From NCBI GenBank assembly GCA_934591895.1, contig CAKTPP010000004.1, forward strand, positions 124,001 through 188,000: a DNA stretch of 64,000 nt, given 5' to 3'. Below are positions 23,551 to 32,501 of the stretch, one piece after another; position 1 is the first letter of the stretch, and each line of letters begins with the position of its first letter. The notes beneath the pieces were generated by a model. It was given only the letters and a program-made list of their open reading frames with translations, made no database searches and was not told the origin of the DNA. The stretch is from an uncultured Oscillospiraceae bacterium (GTDB taxonomy: Bacteria > Bacillota > Clostridia > Oscillospirales > Oscillospiraceae). The position numbers were made by a program, and so were the translations under genes.

Positions 23551-26307
23551 TCAGGGGTTTTTCAGCACGTTGCGGCTGAAGGCCATCAGGATCGTTGCGA
23601 CCTGCTCGCGCGTGGCGCTGCCCTGCGGTCTCAGATAGACGGTGCCGCCGTCCTCCTCCACGCCGCTGATCAGTCCCAGAGCGACCGCGGCAGACAGAGC
23701 CGGGCGCGCCCAGTCGGAGACCTGATCCCCGTCCGGGAACCTGGAGAGGTCAGCCTGCGCGCCGGACAGATCGATCTGCGCGATCTTCTCGGCGTAGCTC
23801 ATGAGCATCACCGCAGCCTGCTCGCGCGTCACGGGAGCGTCCGGCGAGAAGGTCGTCGCGCTCGTGCCGGCCACGACGCCGGTCTGGTATGCCCAGAGCA
23901 CTGCGGTCTGATACCAATCATCCGTGAGGTCGGTAAACGGCGTCGTGCCGCTCACCTCCGGCGCATCCGCAAGCTTATAGAGCATCTGCACCATCTGCGC
24001 GCGCGTGGTCGTCATCTTCGGGGCAAACAGGCCGTTGCCGATGCCGGACATCAGGCCATTTTCCACACAGTAGCAGATGCCGGGATACGACCAGCTGTTC
24101 GGGTCAACGTCGGTGAACTGCGCCATCGGGTCAGCCTTTGTCAGGGTCGTGCGCCAGAGCTGCGTGCCCATGAAGGGGTTGGCCGTACCGATGACCATCC
24201 AGCCCTCTTCGTCGTTCGTGGCGAAGGCGCGCAGGCCGTGGTTGAACGGATCGCCGAAGCCGTCGCGCGTGAGCGTCTCGAGCGAGAGCTTGCCGCCTTC
24301 CGACGTGATGGCATACAGGCCGAAGCCGCGCGTCGCGGTCGAGAGCTTCTTGAGGCAGACGCACAGATCCTTCATGTTCTCCAGCTCGGTGATGCGCACA
24401 AGCATCTCATAGAGCTGCTTGAGTGCGTCGGGCAGCTTGCCGCCGAGACTCTCAAAGAGGTCGTTCGCCTTCTGGTAGAGCTCGACGAAGCCCTCGATAT
24501 CGTTCGTCTCGACAAGGTCGGTCAGCTCGGTGAGCAGCGCATTGAGCTCGTTGAGCTGGCGCAGTGTGCTCACGCCGTAGAGCGCGTCGTACGCGCCGTC
24601 CTCAAGTGCCTGACGCATGGTGTCGTGCTGCTCGTCGGTGAAGGAGAAGAGCTCGGGGCTCTCGTCATTGACCGCGTCGACCGCAGCGTCGATGGCGGCA
24701 TCGGGATCGGCGTCCGCCGCCATGAGCGTGCCGTCGCCGTTTTTATCCTGATTCAGCAGCAGCTTGAACAGCACCCGCAGGTAGCCGATCTGGCTGGCCC
24801 ACTCCTCGCGGGACATCTTGAGCAGGTCGCCGTTGGTGAACTGGCCGAGCGGCTCAAGCAGGGAGCTGGTGTCGAACGTGCCGAGGAAGAGCTTGCCGTC
24901 AAAGACCTTTGACTGCCAGAAATACTGGTTTTCGTAGTCGCCGAAGCCGGACTGCTTGCACAGGATGCCGCCGGCCGGGAACATCTTGGTCGCCTCGCCG
25001 GCGACGAGCTCCATCTGCTCGGTGCCGTCCGCGCCGATGGACATGCGGTAGAGGTTCACCGACTGCTCAAGGTTGCGCGCGAGGAAGCCGAAGTCCTGGC
25101 TGAACAGGAGCTCCTCAAGCGGGATCTCCTCGTCGTTGTATTCGCCGATGTAGAGATAGCCGTCATAAATGCACATATTGCAGGCCGCGGCGCGCGTGCG
25201 CTCGGGGTCGATGCCGAAGGTATACTTCGCACCGTCCGCCTTGTCGCCGACGACCGGCTTCCACGTCCACGCGTTGGGGTCGTCCCAGTCGCCGGAGCAG
25301 TCGCCGCGCACGATGGCGAACGAGCGCATGTTGTCGCCCACGCGCGTGGCGGGCGTGCCGGTGCACATGGCGACGTAGAGGCTGCCGTTATACTCGACGA
25401 TCTCCCAGATGCCGCCGCCGTAGACGCTGTCGACAAAGTGCGTGGCGGGATAGTTAAAGAGATCGGACTGCGTGGCGATCCTCGTGAAGCCCTCGGACGG
25501 GTTGTCGCTGATGAGCAGGTAGCCGCCGTCGACGCCGACGTTGCTGATGACGAGCTTGCCGTCATAGACCGCCATGCCGCGGATGCCGGTGCAGACGCCC
25601 TCTTTGTATGCCTGCACATATTCCTGCATGTTGGAAAGCCCCGTGTAGACGCACCGGAAGCTGTCGTTCGTCGGGTCGACTTCATAGATGCTCGGCAGGC
25701 CGACGCGGCCGTTGGCGGTCACGCTGCCGCAGAAATAGATCTTATCCTTATAGAGAATGGCGTTGCGGAACGTCGGCGTGACACCGTTGACGGACTTGGC
25801 CATGAGCAGCTTCATCTCGCCGGTGTGCACGTTGATCTTGACGAGAACGCCGCCGGAGTTGCCGCCGTCCTCCTGCCCGTAGAAGAACGTGCCGTTAAAA
25901 ATGGCGTTGAGCTCGGCGCGCATGGTCTCCTCGTCAAACTTGTGGCCCATGACGCTGTCCATGGCCGAGAGGGTGCTGCCCATGGCGGCGTAGCACGTGC
26001 CGACATAGACATAGTCGCCGTAGGCCATGGCCGCCCAGGAGTAGCTCTGGCCGCGGTCGCCCTGTCCGTCGGCTCCGACCGTGCCGGTCACGGCAACGGT
26101 GCCGTCGCCGGTGTAGTCCACAAGGCCGTCCGCAGTGCCGGGCGCCTTGTCCGCGTGCGAGATCTTGCCGAACGTGTAGTCTCCGGCGTCATAGGTGTAC
26201 GGTGTCGCGGAGTAGCTGCTGCCCGCGGCAAAGGCCGGAACGGTCAGGCTCATCACCATGACAGCCACCAGCAGCAGGGTCAACACCTTACGTGTTCTCT
26301 GTCTCAT
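23551..26307 (-). CDS. Large secreted SLH-domain surface protein, beta-propeller-like body
   Basis: 918 residues. Signal peptide (MRQRTRKVLTLLLVAVMVM, cleavage after AFA), a body of about 700 residues rich in repeated Y-V/L-Y-V/I-G strands (GDYVYVGTCY, KDKIYFCGSV, DGYLYIGEYND, DGKLFLGTFD), typical of a propeller, with an EF-hand-like loop DKNGDGTLMAADAD and a helical insert. Three C-terminal SLH domains (from about 735; FTDLTDDWYQTAVLWAYQ, TREQAAVMLM, ATREQVATILM) anchor it to the wall polymer. ATG at 26307 is chosen for its AAGGAGAG site, 18 bp inside a TTG start. Function unknown. Confidence 0.88.
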   Translation of the reverse strand: MRQRTRKVLTLLLVAVMVMSLTVPAFAAGSSYSATPYTYDAGDYTFGKISHADKAPGTADGLVDYTGDGTVAVTGTVGADGQGDRGQSYSWAAMAYGDYVYVGTCYAAMGSTLSAMDSVMGHKFDEETMRAELNAIFNGTFFYGQEDGGNSGGVLVKINVHTGEMKLLMAKSVNGVTPTFRNAILYKDKIYFCGSVTANGRVGLPSIYEVDPTNDSFRCVYTGLSNMQEYVQAYKEGVCTGIRGMAVYDGKLVISNVGVDGGYLLISDNPSEGFTRIATQSDLFNYPATHFVDSVYGGGIWEIVEYNGSLYVAMCTGTPATRVGDNMRSFAIVRGDCSGDWDDPNAWTWKPVVGDKADGAKYTFGIDPERTRAAACNMCIYDGYLYIGEYNDEEIPLEELLFSQDFGFLARNLEQSVNLYRMSIGADGTEQMELVAGEATKMFPAGGILCKQSGFGDYENQYFWQSKVFDGKLFLGTFDTSSLLEPLGQFTNGDLLKMSREEWASQIGYLRVLFKLLLNQDKNGDGTLMAADADPDAAIDAAVDAVNDESPELFSFTDEQHDTMRQALEDGAYDALYGVSTLRQLNELNALLTELTDLVETNDIEGFVELYQKANDLFESLGGKLPDALKQLYEMLVRITELENMKDLCVCLKKLSTATRGFGLYAITSEGGKLSLETLTRDGFGDPFNHGLRAFATNDEEGWMVIGTANPFMGTQLWRTTLTKADPMAQFTDVDPNSWSYPGICYCVENGLMSGIGNGLFAPKMTTTRAQMVQMLYKLADAPEVSGTTPFTDLTDDWYQTAVLWAYQTGVVAGTSATTFSPDAPVTREQAAVMLMSYAEKIAQIDLSGAQADLSRFPDGDQVSDWARPALSAAVALGLISGVEEDGGTVYLRPQGSATREQVATILMAFSRNVLKNP

Positions 26308-26368
26308 TAGTTCTCTCCTTTCCAAATGTTACGAATTACTCAAAATTCCAGAACTAAGCTGTGACATT

Positions 26369-26396
26369 ATTGTAACATTACCGCAGGAGATGTCAA
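26369..26396 (-). promoter_or_regulatory. Sigma-A promoter of the SLH/beta-propeller gene
   Basis: Minus strand -35 TTGACA (26396-26391), 16-bp spacer, -10 TACAAT (26374-26369), giving a leader of about 55 nt. The region 26397-26516 upstream is AT-rich with no gene. Confidence 0.75.
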
Positions 26397-26516
26397 TGCA
26401 ATTTTTCTGCTTTTGTGTGTCAATTTTTTATTTTCGCGCAAGCGTTTTCCCGTTTCCTTCTATTAATTTCCCGTATCTTACTGCTTCACTGCGGATTAGC
26501 AATTGACGTCTGTGCG

Positions 26517-26554
26517 ATAAAAAACCGGCGTCCCGCTTTGGGACGCCGGTTTGG
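26517..26554 (-). terminator. Terminator of the 222-residue SLH gene
   Basis: 11-bp stem ACCGGCGTCCC and complement, six-T run on the minus strand, 50 bp after the stop at 26605. Confidence 0.85.
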
Positions 26555-26604
26555 TATCAGGGAGCGATGTATGCGCACTTCTGCGCACTTGTCCAGCCGT
26601 TTGC

Positions 26605-27273
26605 TCAAAGCTCCGGCATGGGCTCGTTCCAGACATTCAGGCTGCGGCAGAAATGTGCGATCATGACCGCCATCTGCTCGCGCGTGGCGCTGCTCTGCGG
26701 CTTGAGGCGCAGGCCGCCCGGGCCCGGAATGCCTTTGATCACCCCCAGATCGCACGCCCAGTTCATGGCCGTGCGCGCATAGTAGGAGATTTGCTCACGA
26801 TCCTGAAACGGGAAGAGCGCATCCCACATATAGGGGGTGTATCTATCGAGCACCCGATCCGCAAACCCGGCCAGGAACACCGCGACCTGCTCGCGCGTGA
26901 CGGGCGTGTCCGGTGCGAAGGTCGTCTCGCTCAAGCCGGACGTCACGCCGGTCTGGTATGCCCAGAGCACCGCGGTCTTGTACCAGTCGGCCGTGAGGTC
27001 GGTAAACGGCGTCTCGCCGCTGACCTCCGGCGCGCCCGCGAGCCGATAGAGGATCTGCACGAGCTGTGCGCGTGTGGTCGGCGTCTTCGGTTCAAACAGA
27101 CCGCCGCCGACGCCGGCCATGAGCTCATGGTCGACGCAGTACTGGATGTCCTCATACGCCCAGCTGTCGGTGCTGACGTCACGGAAGTTCGCGCCGCCGG
27201 CCGCAGACACCGCCGGCACGAGCGCGAGCATCAGGCTCAGGACGAGCAGGACGCTCAGAAGCTTCTTTCTCAT
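26605..27273 (-). CDS. Secreted protein made only of three SLH domains
   Basis: 222 residues: signal peptide (1-24, MRKKLLSVLLVLSLMLALVP, cleavage near VSA) followed directly by three SLH domains with the usual ITRAE-like positions (TTRAQLVQILY, TREQVAVFLAG, ATREQMAVMIA). No other domain is present, so it may act as a wall-binding filler or competitor for SLH sites. Its signal peptide is nearly identical to that of the next gene upstream, suggesting duplication. Probably co-transcribed with that gene, 101 bp away. Confidence 0.9.
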   Translation of the reverse strand: MRKKLLSVLLVLSLMLALVPAVSAAGGANFRDVSTDSWAYEDIQYCVDHELMAGVGGGLFEPKTPTTRAQLVQILYRLAGAPEVSGETPFTDLTADWYKTAVLWAYQTGVTSGLSETTFAPDTPVTREQVAVFLAGFADRVLDRYTPYMWDALFPFQDREQISYYARTAMNWACDLGVIKGIPGPGGLRLKPQSSATREQMAVMIAHFCRSLNVWNEPMPEL

Positions 27274-27374
27274 ATCGTTTCTCCTTTTCGGTAAAGTGGG
27301 TCTCAGACAGCGCGCCGCGCTCGAAACGGCAGGCTGTTTGCGCCGTGTTTATCTGCCCGCGTCCTCACTGCGGG

Positions 27375-28829
27375 TCATTGTTTGAGATAGTCCTCCACGC
27401 GCAGCGCCGTGTCAATGCCGGAGTAAAACCCCATCAGGATGGTTGCGATCTGCTCGCGCGTGGCGCTGCTCTGCGGGCACAGGAACGTGCCGTCATCCGT
27501 CCGCACGCCGGAGATGAGGCCGAGTGAGACGGCGTCGGCCATTGCGTCCCGCGCCCAGGAGGAAACGCGGCCGCCGTCCGGAAACGTCGAGAGATCCGCC
27601 GCTTCGCCGCCGTTGCGCATGTTGAGGACTTTGTCGGCAAACGCCAGGAACATGACCGCGATCTGCTCGCGCGTGACGGGCGCGTCCGGCGCGAAGGTCG
27701 TCGCGCCCACGCCGGACGTCACGCCGGTCTGGTACGCCCAGAGTACCGCGTCCTTGTACCAGTCGGCCGTGAGGTCGGTAAACGGCGTCTCGCCGCTGAC
27801 CTCCGGCTCACCGATAAAGTTATAGAAAATCTGCACGATCTGTGCGCGCGTGGTCGGCGTCTCCGGTTCAAACAGACCGCCGCCGACGCCGGACATATAG
27901 TCCATCGTATAGCAGAAGTCGATGCCCGGGAACGACCAGCTGCTCTCGCTGACATCCGCAAAGGCGTCGGCAGCCGTGACGACATCCATCTGTGTCTCAT
28001 AATAAACGGTAGCGCCTGCCGGCAGCAGACGGAAGCACGGCTGGGTCATGCGCTGCCACTGCTCCCACGTTCCGGTGTAGTAAATCTCCTTGAGCTGATC
28101 GTCGCCCGCAAACACGCCCCATTCGCCCATGGAATTCATCTCGGCCGGGATGCCGATGTACATCAGGCGCGTGCAGTTGGAAAAGGCGTAATTTTCAATG
28201 CAGTACATGCTCGTCGGCAGGGAAACGACCGCAAGGCCGCTGCCAGAGAATGCGTACTCGCAGATGCACCGCACACCGTCGGGCACAGCATAGCGGACGC
28301 CGGGACGCGCCGCCGGGTAGGCGACGAGCACTGTGCCGTCGGTGGTCATGAGCACACCGTCGCGCACGGTAAATTCCCGGTTGCCGCCTCCGGCCATCGA
28401 GATGCTGCGCAGGCGCAGGCAGTCGGCAAACGGGCCGCCATACGCCGACGTCAGCGCCTGGGGCAGCTCGACGGACGTCAGGCTGATGCAGCCGGCAAAG
28501 CACCGATCGCCGAGCGTGGTCAGCGTGGACGGCAGCTGCACGCCTGCGAGCTCCATGCAGCCGGCGAACGCATACGCGCCGACGGCCGTGACGCCCTCAC
28601 GGATGACAAGTTCCTTGACGGCCGTGCCCTTCCACGGGGCCGGATCGGTCTCGGAATAATCACGGATCTGCCCGCTGCCGTCGATGGTGAGTCTGCCGTC
28701 AGTGCCGAGCGTCCATGTGACCTCGCTGCCGCAGGTGCCGCTGTCGACGACGTCCGCCGCGAAGGCCGCCGGCACGAGCGCGAGCATCAGACTCAGTGTG
28801 AGCAGGACGCTCAGAAGTTTCTTTCTCAT
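27375..28829 (-). CDS. Secreted leucine-rich-repeat (BspA-like) protein with SLH anchor
   Basis: 484 residues: signal peptide (MRKKLLSVLLTLSLMLALVP), a BspA/LRR_5 domain (about 55-300) with repeats such as VTAVGAYAFAGCMEL, LTTLGDRCFAGCISL and VRCICEYAFSGSGL, then three SLH domains (about 320-470). BspA-like repeats usually mediate adhesion to host or microbial surfaces. ATG at 28829 has an AAGGAG site; the longer open frame upstream is spurious. Promoter at 28922-28950. Confidence 0.92.
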   Translation of the reverse strand: MRKKLLSVLLTLSLMLALVPAAFAADVVDSGTCGSEVTWTLGTDGRLTIDGSGQIRDYSETDPAPWKGTAVKELVIREGVTAVGAYAFAGCMELAGVQLPSTLTTLGDRCFAGCISLTSVELPQALTSAYGGPFADCLRLRSISMAGGGNREFTVRDGVLMTTDGTVLVAYPAARPGVRYAVPDGVRCICEYAFSGSGLAVVSLPTSMYCIENYAFSNCTRLMYIGIPAEMNSMGEWGVFAGDDQLKEIYYTGTWEQWQRMTQPCFRLLPAGATVYYETQMDVVTAADAFADVSESSWSFPGIDFCYTMDYMSGVGGGLFEPETPTTRAQIVQIFYNFIGEPEVSGETPFTDLTADWYKDAVLWAYQTGVTSGVGATTFAPDAPVTREQIAVMFLAFADKVLNMRNGGEAADLSTFPDGGRVSSWARDAMADAVSLGLISGVRTDDGTFLCPQSSATREQIATILMGFYSGIDTALRVEDYLKQ

Positions 28830-28921
28830 ACCATTTCTCCTTTTTTCAACAAAGTGGTTACAAAAAGGATACCATCCTCCCCTATGAAATGGCAAGTCCT
28901 TTTCGTACATATTTTTACTGA

Positions 28922-28950
28922 TTATAGAAGAATTTTTCGGATAACGCAAG
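28922..28950 (-). promoter_or_regulatory. Sigma-A promoter of the LRR-SLH gene
   Basis: Minus strand -35 TTGCGT (28950-28945), 17-bp spacer, -10 TATAAT (28927-28922). The -35 touches the duplicated hairpin that borders repeat copy B. A second weaker candidate, TTGCCA 18 bp TATCCT, lies nearer the gene. Confidence 0.72.
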
Positions 28951-29211
28951 ACCGGCGCTCCCATTCGGGAGCGCCGGTCATCAGCTTGTCCAAAAACCTC
29001 GTAGAGTTTGCGCCAGCAGGCGCAAAGAAAGTCCGATCATTTTCTTCGGCGACATGTGCGGCGAAGAAAATACCGCTCGGCCTGCAAACGTGCGCGCCGT
29101 CCGCCTCCGGCGGGCAGCGCGTGCGCTGCAGTCAGGCCGCCAACCCCTTTGTCAAAAAGTAATACTTTTTGACAGCCTCAAGACCGGCGCTCCCATTTGG
29201 GAGCGCCGGTC
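28948..29211 (+). repeat. Dispersed structured element, copy B (188 bp), bracketed by duplicated hairpins
   Basis: Element 28987-29174 runs from TGTCCAAAAA to CTTTTTGACA. It holds the box CCTCGTAGAGTTT, hairpin 1 TTTGCGCC/GGCGCAAA, hairpin 2 ATTTTCTTCG/CGAAGAAAAT and the terminal palindrome TGTCAAAAAGTA/TACTTTTTGACA. On both sides (28948-28980 and 29179-29211) is the same 33-bp hairpin sequence with a GACCGGCGCTCCC stem, one mismatch. It fills most of the 405-bp gap between argH and the LRR-SLH gene. Confidence 0.88.
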
Positions 29212-29234
29212 TTGTAAAAAATATACGTATGTGT

Positions 29235-30611
29235 TTATGCCTCGAGCTGCTGCGTGACCCATGCGATCTGCGCCTCGACGCTCGGCACGGACGTGCCGCC
29301 GTAGGATACGCGCCGCGTGACGCAGTTTTTGAGGTCGATGGCGGCATACACGCCGTCGTCAAAGAGCTCGCTGAAGGTCTGAAACGTCTCGAGCGGCAGC
29401 TTTTCGAGCACGGTGTTGTGCGCGATGCAGTAGGCCACCAGCTCGCCGGAGACCTTGTACGCACTGCGGAAAGGCAGCCCCTTTGTCACGAGATAGTCCG
29501 CGAGGTCGGTCGCATTCAGGAAGCCCATCTGCGCCGCGTGGAGCATCTTGTCGGCGCGCACGGTCATGGTGGCGAGCATAGGCGCCATGACGCGCAGGCA
29601 CATCTTCACGGTGTCGACCGCGTCGAACACGGCCTCCTTGTCCTCCTGCATGTCCTTATTATATGCCAGCGGCAGCCCCTTGAGCGCCGTGAGCATGGCG
29701 ATGAGGTCGCCGTAGACGCGGCCGGTCTTGCCGCGCACGAGCTCGGCCATGTCGGGGTTTTTCTTCTGCGGCATGATCGACGAGCCGGTCGTGTAGCCGT
29801 CCGAGAGCTGCACGAACTGAAACTCCCAGCTCGACCAGAGCACGAGCTCCTCGCTCAGGCGCGACAGGTGCATCATCTCGATGGCGTAGGCATCGAGCAG
29901 CTCGACGCAGAAGTCCCGGTCGGACACGCCGTCGAGACTGTTGCGCGCCACGTCGTCAAAGCCGAGCTTGTGCGCCTCAAAGAACCGGTCGGTGTCATAC
30001 GTCGTGCCGGCAAGGGCGCAGCAGCCGATGGGCGAGACGTTCATGCGCCGCACGGCGTCGTGCATGCGGTCGATGTCGCGCAGGAGCATCATGGCATAGG
30101 CCATCAGGTGGTGGCCGAAGGTGATGGGCTGCGCGCGCTGCAGGTGCGTGTAGCCGGGCAGGATGTCGCCCTTGTGCGCCCCGGCCTGCTCCGTGAGCGC
30201 CGCGAGCACGTCCTTTGTCAGCGCGACGATCTCCTGCGTCTCGCGGCGCAGGTACATGCGCAGGTCGAGCGCGACCTGATCGTTGCGCGAGCGGGCGGTG
30301 TGCAGCTTCTTGCCGAGGTCGCCGATGCGCGCGGTGAGCACCTGCTCGACGAACATATGGATGTCCTCGCACGCGGGATCAATGGCGAGCGCGCCGCTGT
30401 CCAGATCGTCGAGGATGCCCTGCAGCGCGTCGATGATCGCATCGGCGTCCGCGGAAGGCAGGATGTGCTGCGCGCCGAGCATGGCCGCGTGCGCCATGCT
30501 GCCCGTGATGTCCTCACGGTACATGCGGCTGTCAAAGCGGATGGAGGAGTTGAAATCGTCCGCGACCGGGTCGGTCACGCCGGCCGTGCGGCCCGCCCAC
30601 ATTTTTGCCAT
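29235..30611 (-). CDS. argH: Argininosuccinate lyase
   Basis: 458 residues. Cleaves argininosuccinate to arginine and fumarate, the last step of arginine synthesis. Starts MAKMWAGRTAGVTDPVADDF; carries the fumarase/aspartase superfamily signature GSSIMPQKKNPD with the catalytic serine loop, and TARSRNDQVALDLRMYLR and GYTHLQRAQPITFGHH. Lies downstream of argG on the same strand, separated by 271 bp that contain repeat copy C. Confidence 0.97.
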   Translation of the reverse strand: MAKMWAGRTAGVTDPVADDFNSSIRFDSRMYREDITGSMAHAAMLGAQHILPSADADAIIDALQGILDDLDSGALAIDPACEDIHMFVEQVLTARIGDLGKKLHTARSRNDQVALDLRMYLRRETQEIVALTKDVLAALTEQAGAHKGDILPGYTHLQRAQPITFGHHLMAYAMMLLRDIDRMHDAVRRMNVSPIGCCALAGTTYDTDRFFEAHKLGFDDVARNSLDGVSDRDFCVELLDAYAIEMMHLSRLSEELVLWSSWEFQFVQLSDGYTTGSSIMPQKKNPDMAELVRGKTGRVYGDLIAMLTALKGLPLAYNKDMQEDKEAVFDAVDTVKMCLRVMAPMLATMTVRADKMLHAAQMGFLNATDLADYLVTKGLPFRSAYKVSGELVAYCIAHNTVLEKLPLETFQTFSELFDDGVYAAIDLKNCVTRRVSYGGTSVPSVEAQIAWVTQQLEA

Positions 30612-30668
30612 GGTGATGGTCTCCCTTCGTGCGTTATCTCAAACGAGACCCGCTTCGCTGGGCTCTCG

Positions 30669-30818
30669 TTTGAAAAGGATGCGGCTCGCTGCAGCGCACG
30701 CGCCATGCGCGCACGTTTGCGAGCCGAGCGGTATTTTCTCCGCCGTACACGCCGCCGGAGAAAATGATCGGAATTTCTTTGCGCCTGTGGGCGCAAACTC
30801 TGCGGGGTCTTTTTGACA
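30669..30818 (-). repeat. Dispersed structured element, copy C (minus orientation), between argG and argH
   Basis: Read on the minus strand it begins TGTCAAAAAGACC at 30818, then GCAGAGTTTGCGCC with hairpin 1, and hairpin 2 as ATTTTCTCCG/CGGAGAAAAT around a GGCGGCGTGTACGG loop. Hairpin 2 differs from copies B and D by a compensatory pair (T-A to C-G). The far end is a degraded TTTTCAAACG. No flanking duplication is seen. Confidence 0.8.
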
Positions 30819-30823
30819 GGCTG

Positions 30824-30850
30824 CCCCGCGCCGGGGGGGCCGGCGCGGGG
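30824..30850 (-). terminator. GC-rich hairpin after argG
   Basis: 10-bp perfect stem CCCCGCGCCG/CGGCGCGGGG 33 bp after the argG stop, without a T run. It may attenuate rather than end transcription before argH, or protect the 3-prime end. Confidence 0.5.
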
Positions 30851-30882
30851 AGAAAGATCTTACTTTATGTTTATTGTACCGC

Positions 30883-32103
30883 TTACATGCTCTTACCGTC
30901 AACCTTTGCCTGCACGGCGATCGGCAGGCCGTAGAGCTGGATGAAGCCGGCGGCGTCCGCCTGGTTGTAGTCGCTCGCGCCGAAGGTGGCGATCTCCTCG
31001 GAGTACAGGGAGTACGGGCTCCAGACGCCGGCGTTGATCATGTTGCCCTTGTAGAGCTTGAGCCGCACCGTGCCGGTGACGTGCTCCTGCGTCTTGGTCA
31101 CGAACGCGCTGAGCGCCTCGCGCAGCGGCGTGAACCACTGGCCGTTGTACACCAGTTCGCCGAAGGTCACGGCGAGCTTCTGCTTTTCGTGCATGGTCAT
31201 CTTGTCGAGGCAGAGCGTCTCGAGCACGCTGTGCGCCTTGTAGAGGATCGTGCCGCCCGGCGTCTCATACACGCCGCGGCACTTCATGCCGACCAGCCGG
31301 TTCTCCACGATATCCAGAATGCCGATGCCGTTGGCGCCGCCGATGGCGTTGAGCTTGAGGATGATGTCCTTGGCGCTCATCTGCTTGCCGTCGAGCGCAA
31401 CGGGCTTGCCCTGCTCGAAGTCGAGCGTGATGTAGGTCGGGGCGTCCGGCGCGTCGATCGGGCTCACGCCCAGCTCGAGGAAGCCCGGCTTCTCATACTG
31501 CGGCTCGTTGCCCGGATCCTCCAGGTCGAGACCCTCGTGGCTCAGGTGCCAGAGGTTCTTGTCCTTGGAGTAGTTGGTCTCGCGGTTGATCTTCAGGGGG
31601 ACGTTGTGCGCCTCGGCGTAGGCGATCTCCTCCTCACGCGACTGGATGTCCCACTCCCGCCACGGGGCGATGATGGGCATGTCGGGCGCGAAGTGCTTGA
31701 TGGCCAGCTCAAAACGCACCTGATCGTTGCCCTTGCCGGTGCAGCCGTGGACGATGGCGTCCGCGCCCTCCTTCTGGGCGATCTCGACCAGACCCTTGGC
31801 GATGCACGGACGCGCATGGCTCGTGCCGAGCAGATACTCCTCGTACATGGCGCCGGCCTGCATGGTCGGGATGATGTAATCATCGACATACTCGTCCGTC
31901 AGATCGAGCACGTAGAGCTTCGATGCGCCGGTCTTGATGGCCTTTTCCTCCAGACCGTCGAGCTCGTCGGCCTGGCCGACGTTGCCGGACACGGCGATGA
32001 CTTCGCAGTTATTGTAGTTCTCCTTGAGCCAGGGGATGATGATGGACGTATCCAGACCGCCGGAGTAAGCAAGGACGACTTTTTTGATATCTTCTTTTTT
32101 CAT
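30883..32103 (-). CDS. argG: Argininosuccinate synthase
   Basis: 406 residues. Joins citrulline and aspartate with ATP. N-terminal P-loop VVLAYSGGLDTSIIIPWL; CTGKGNDQVRFEL and REWDIQSREEEIAYA follow as in the family, as does GRNRLVGMKxRGVYETPGG-like VENRLVGMKCRGVYE. ATG at 32103 follows GGAGGA; an upstream in-frame start at 32118 has no ribosome site. First gene of the argGH group, with an own promoter and ArgR-like sites. Confidence 0.97.
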   Translation of the reverse strand: MKKEDIKKVVLAYSGGLDTSIIIPWLKENYNNCEVIAVSGNVGQADELDGLEEKAIKTGASKLYVLDLTDEYVDDYIIPTMQAGAMYEEYLLGTSHARPCIAKGLVEIAQKEGADAIVHGCTGKGNDQVRFELAIKHFAPDMPIIAPWREWDIQSREEEIAYAEAHNVPLKINRETNYSKDKNLWHLSHEGLDLEDPGNEPQYEKPGFLELGVSPIDAPDAPTYITLDFEQGKPVALDGKQMSAKDIILKLNAIGGANGIGILDIVENRLVGMKCRGVYETPGGTILYKAHSVLETLCLDKMTMHEKQKLAVTFGELVYNGQWFTPLREALSAFVTKTQEHVTGTVRLKLYKGNMINAGVWSPYSLYSEEIATFGASDYNQADAAGFIQLYGLPIAVQAKVDGKSM

Positions 32104-32124
32104 AATGGGTTCCTCCACTGATTA

Positions 32125-32173
32125 TTCATTCATAAGATGTGCATATTATTCACCTTTTTCGCGTAAATGTCAA
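32125..32173 (-). promoter_or_regulatory. argG promoter with ARG-box-like sequences
   Basis: Minus strand -35 TTGACA (32173-32168), 17-bp spacer, -10 AATAAT (32150-32145). GTGAATAATATGCAC overlaps the -10 and ATGAATGAATAATCA follows; both resemble ArgR/AhrC half boxes (TGAAT, ATTCA type). Promoter well supported, operators tentative. Confidence 0.6.
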
Positions 32174-32501
32174 CCCTCCATCTGCATAAAATTCGCCGAA
32201 AAAATCATATTCTTTCCGTGATATTCACAAAAGAAGGGTGTTTATACGTACCTCTCCGCGCCGTGGCGCCTGTATGCGGCGGCAGAATATGCACTCTTGC
32301 GGATATCTCTGCATCCGCCATCCGGCGCGCGGGCTGCCCGGGCGCCCCGCTTTTTGCCCGCATATCCAAAAACGCGCAAAAAGCCGCCGCGCCTACTTTT
32401 CAAGCGCCGCGCCGCGCGGTATAATAATAAAATACCATATAAATATCATTTGCCCGCCTCCCCGCACGGGGCGGCAGGGCATGCACAAAGGAGCAGCGCT
32501 T
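32174..32501 (+). promoter_or_regulatory. Gene-free 328 bp upstream of prmA with weak promoter
   Basis: A TATAAT at 32420-32425 has TTTTCA 17 bp upstream (32397-32402), a poor -35. Downstream, GCCCGCC and GGCGGC arms form a small leader hairpin just before the AAAGGAG ribosome site. Open frames through this stretch lack ribosome sites and family resemblance. I see nothing else in it. Confidence 0.45.

Noticed and set aside
23435..23638. Functional 67-residue protein starting with the IS3 OrfA remnant
   Set aside because: Only the first 15 codons match; the rest runs through a terminator and antisense into the SLH gene.
26313..26325. Alternative TTG start for the 918-residue SLH protein
   Set aside because: It overlaps the AAGGAGAG ribosome site that correctly serves the ATG at 26307.
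28948..28980. Hairpin upstream of the LRR-SLH promoter as a plain terminator
   Set aside because: No gene ends just before it on either strand and no T run follows; better explained as one of the duplicated hairpins around copy B.
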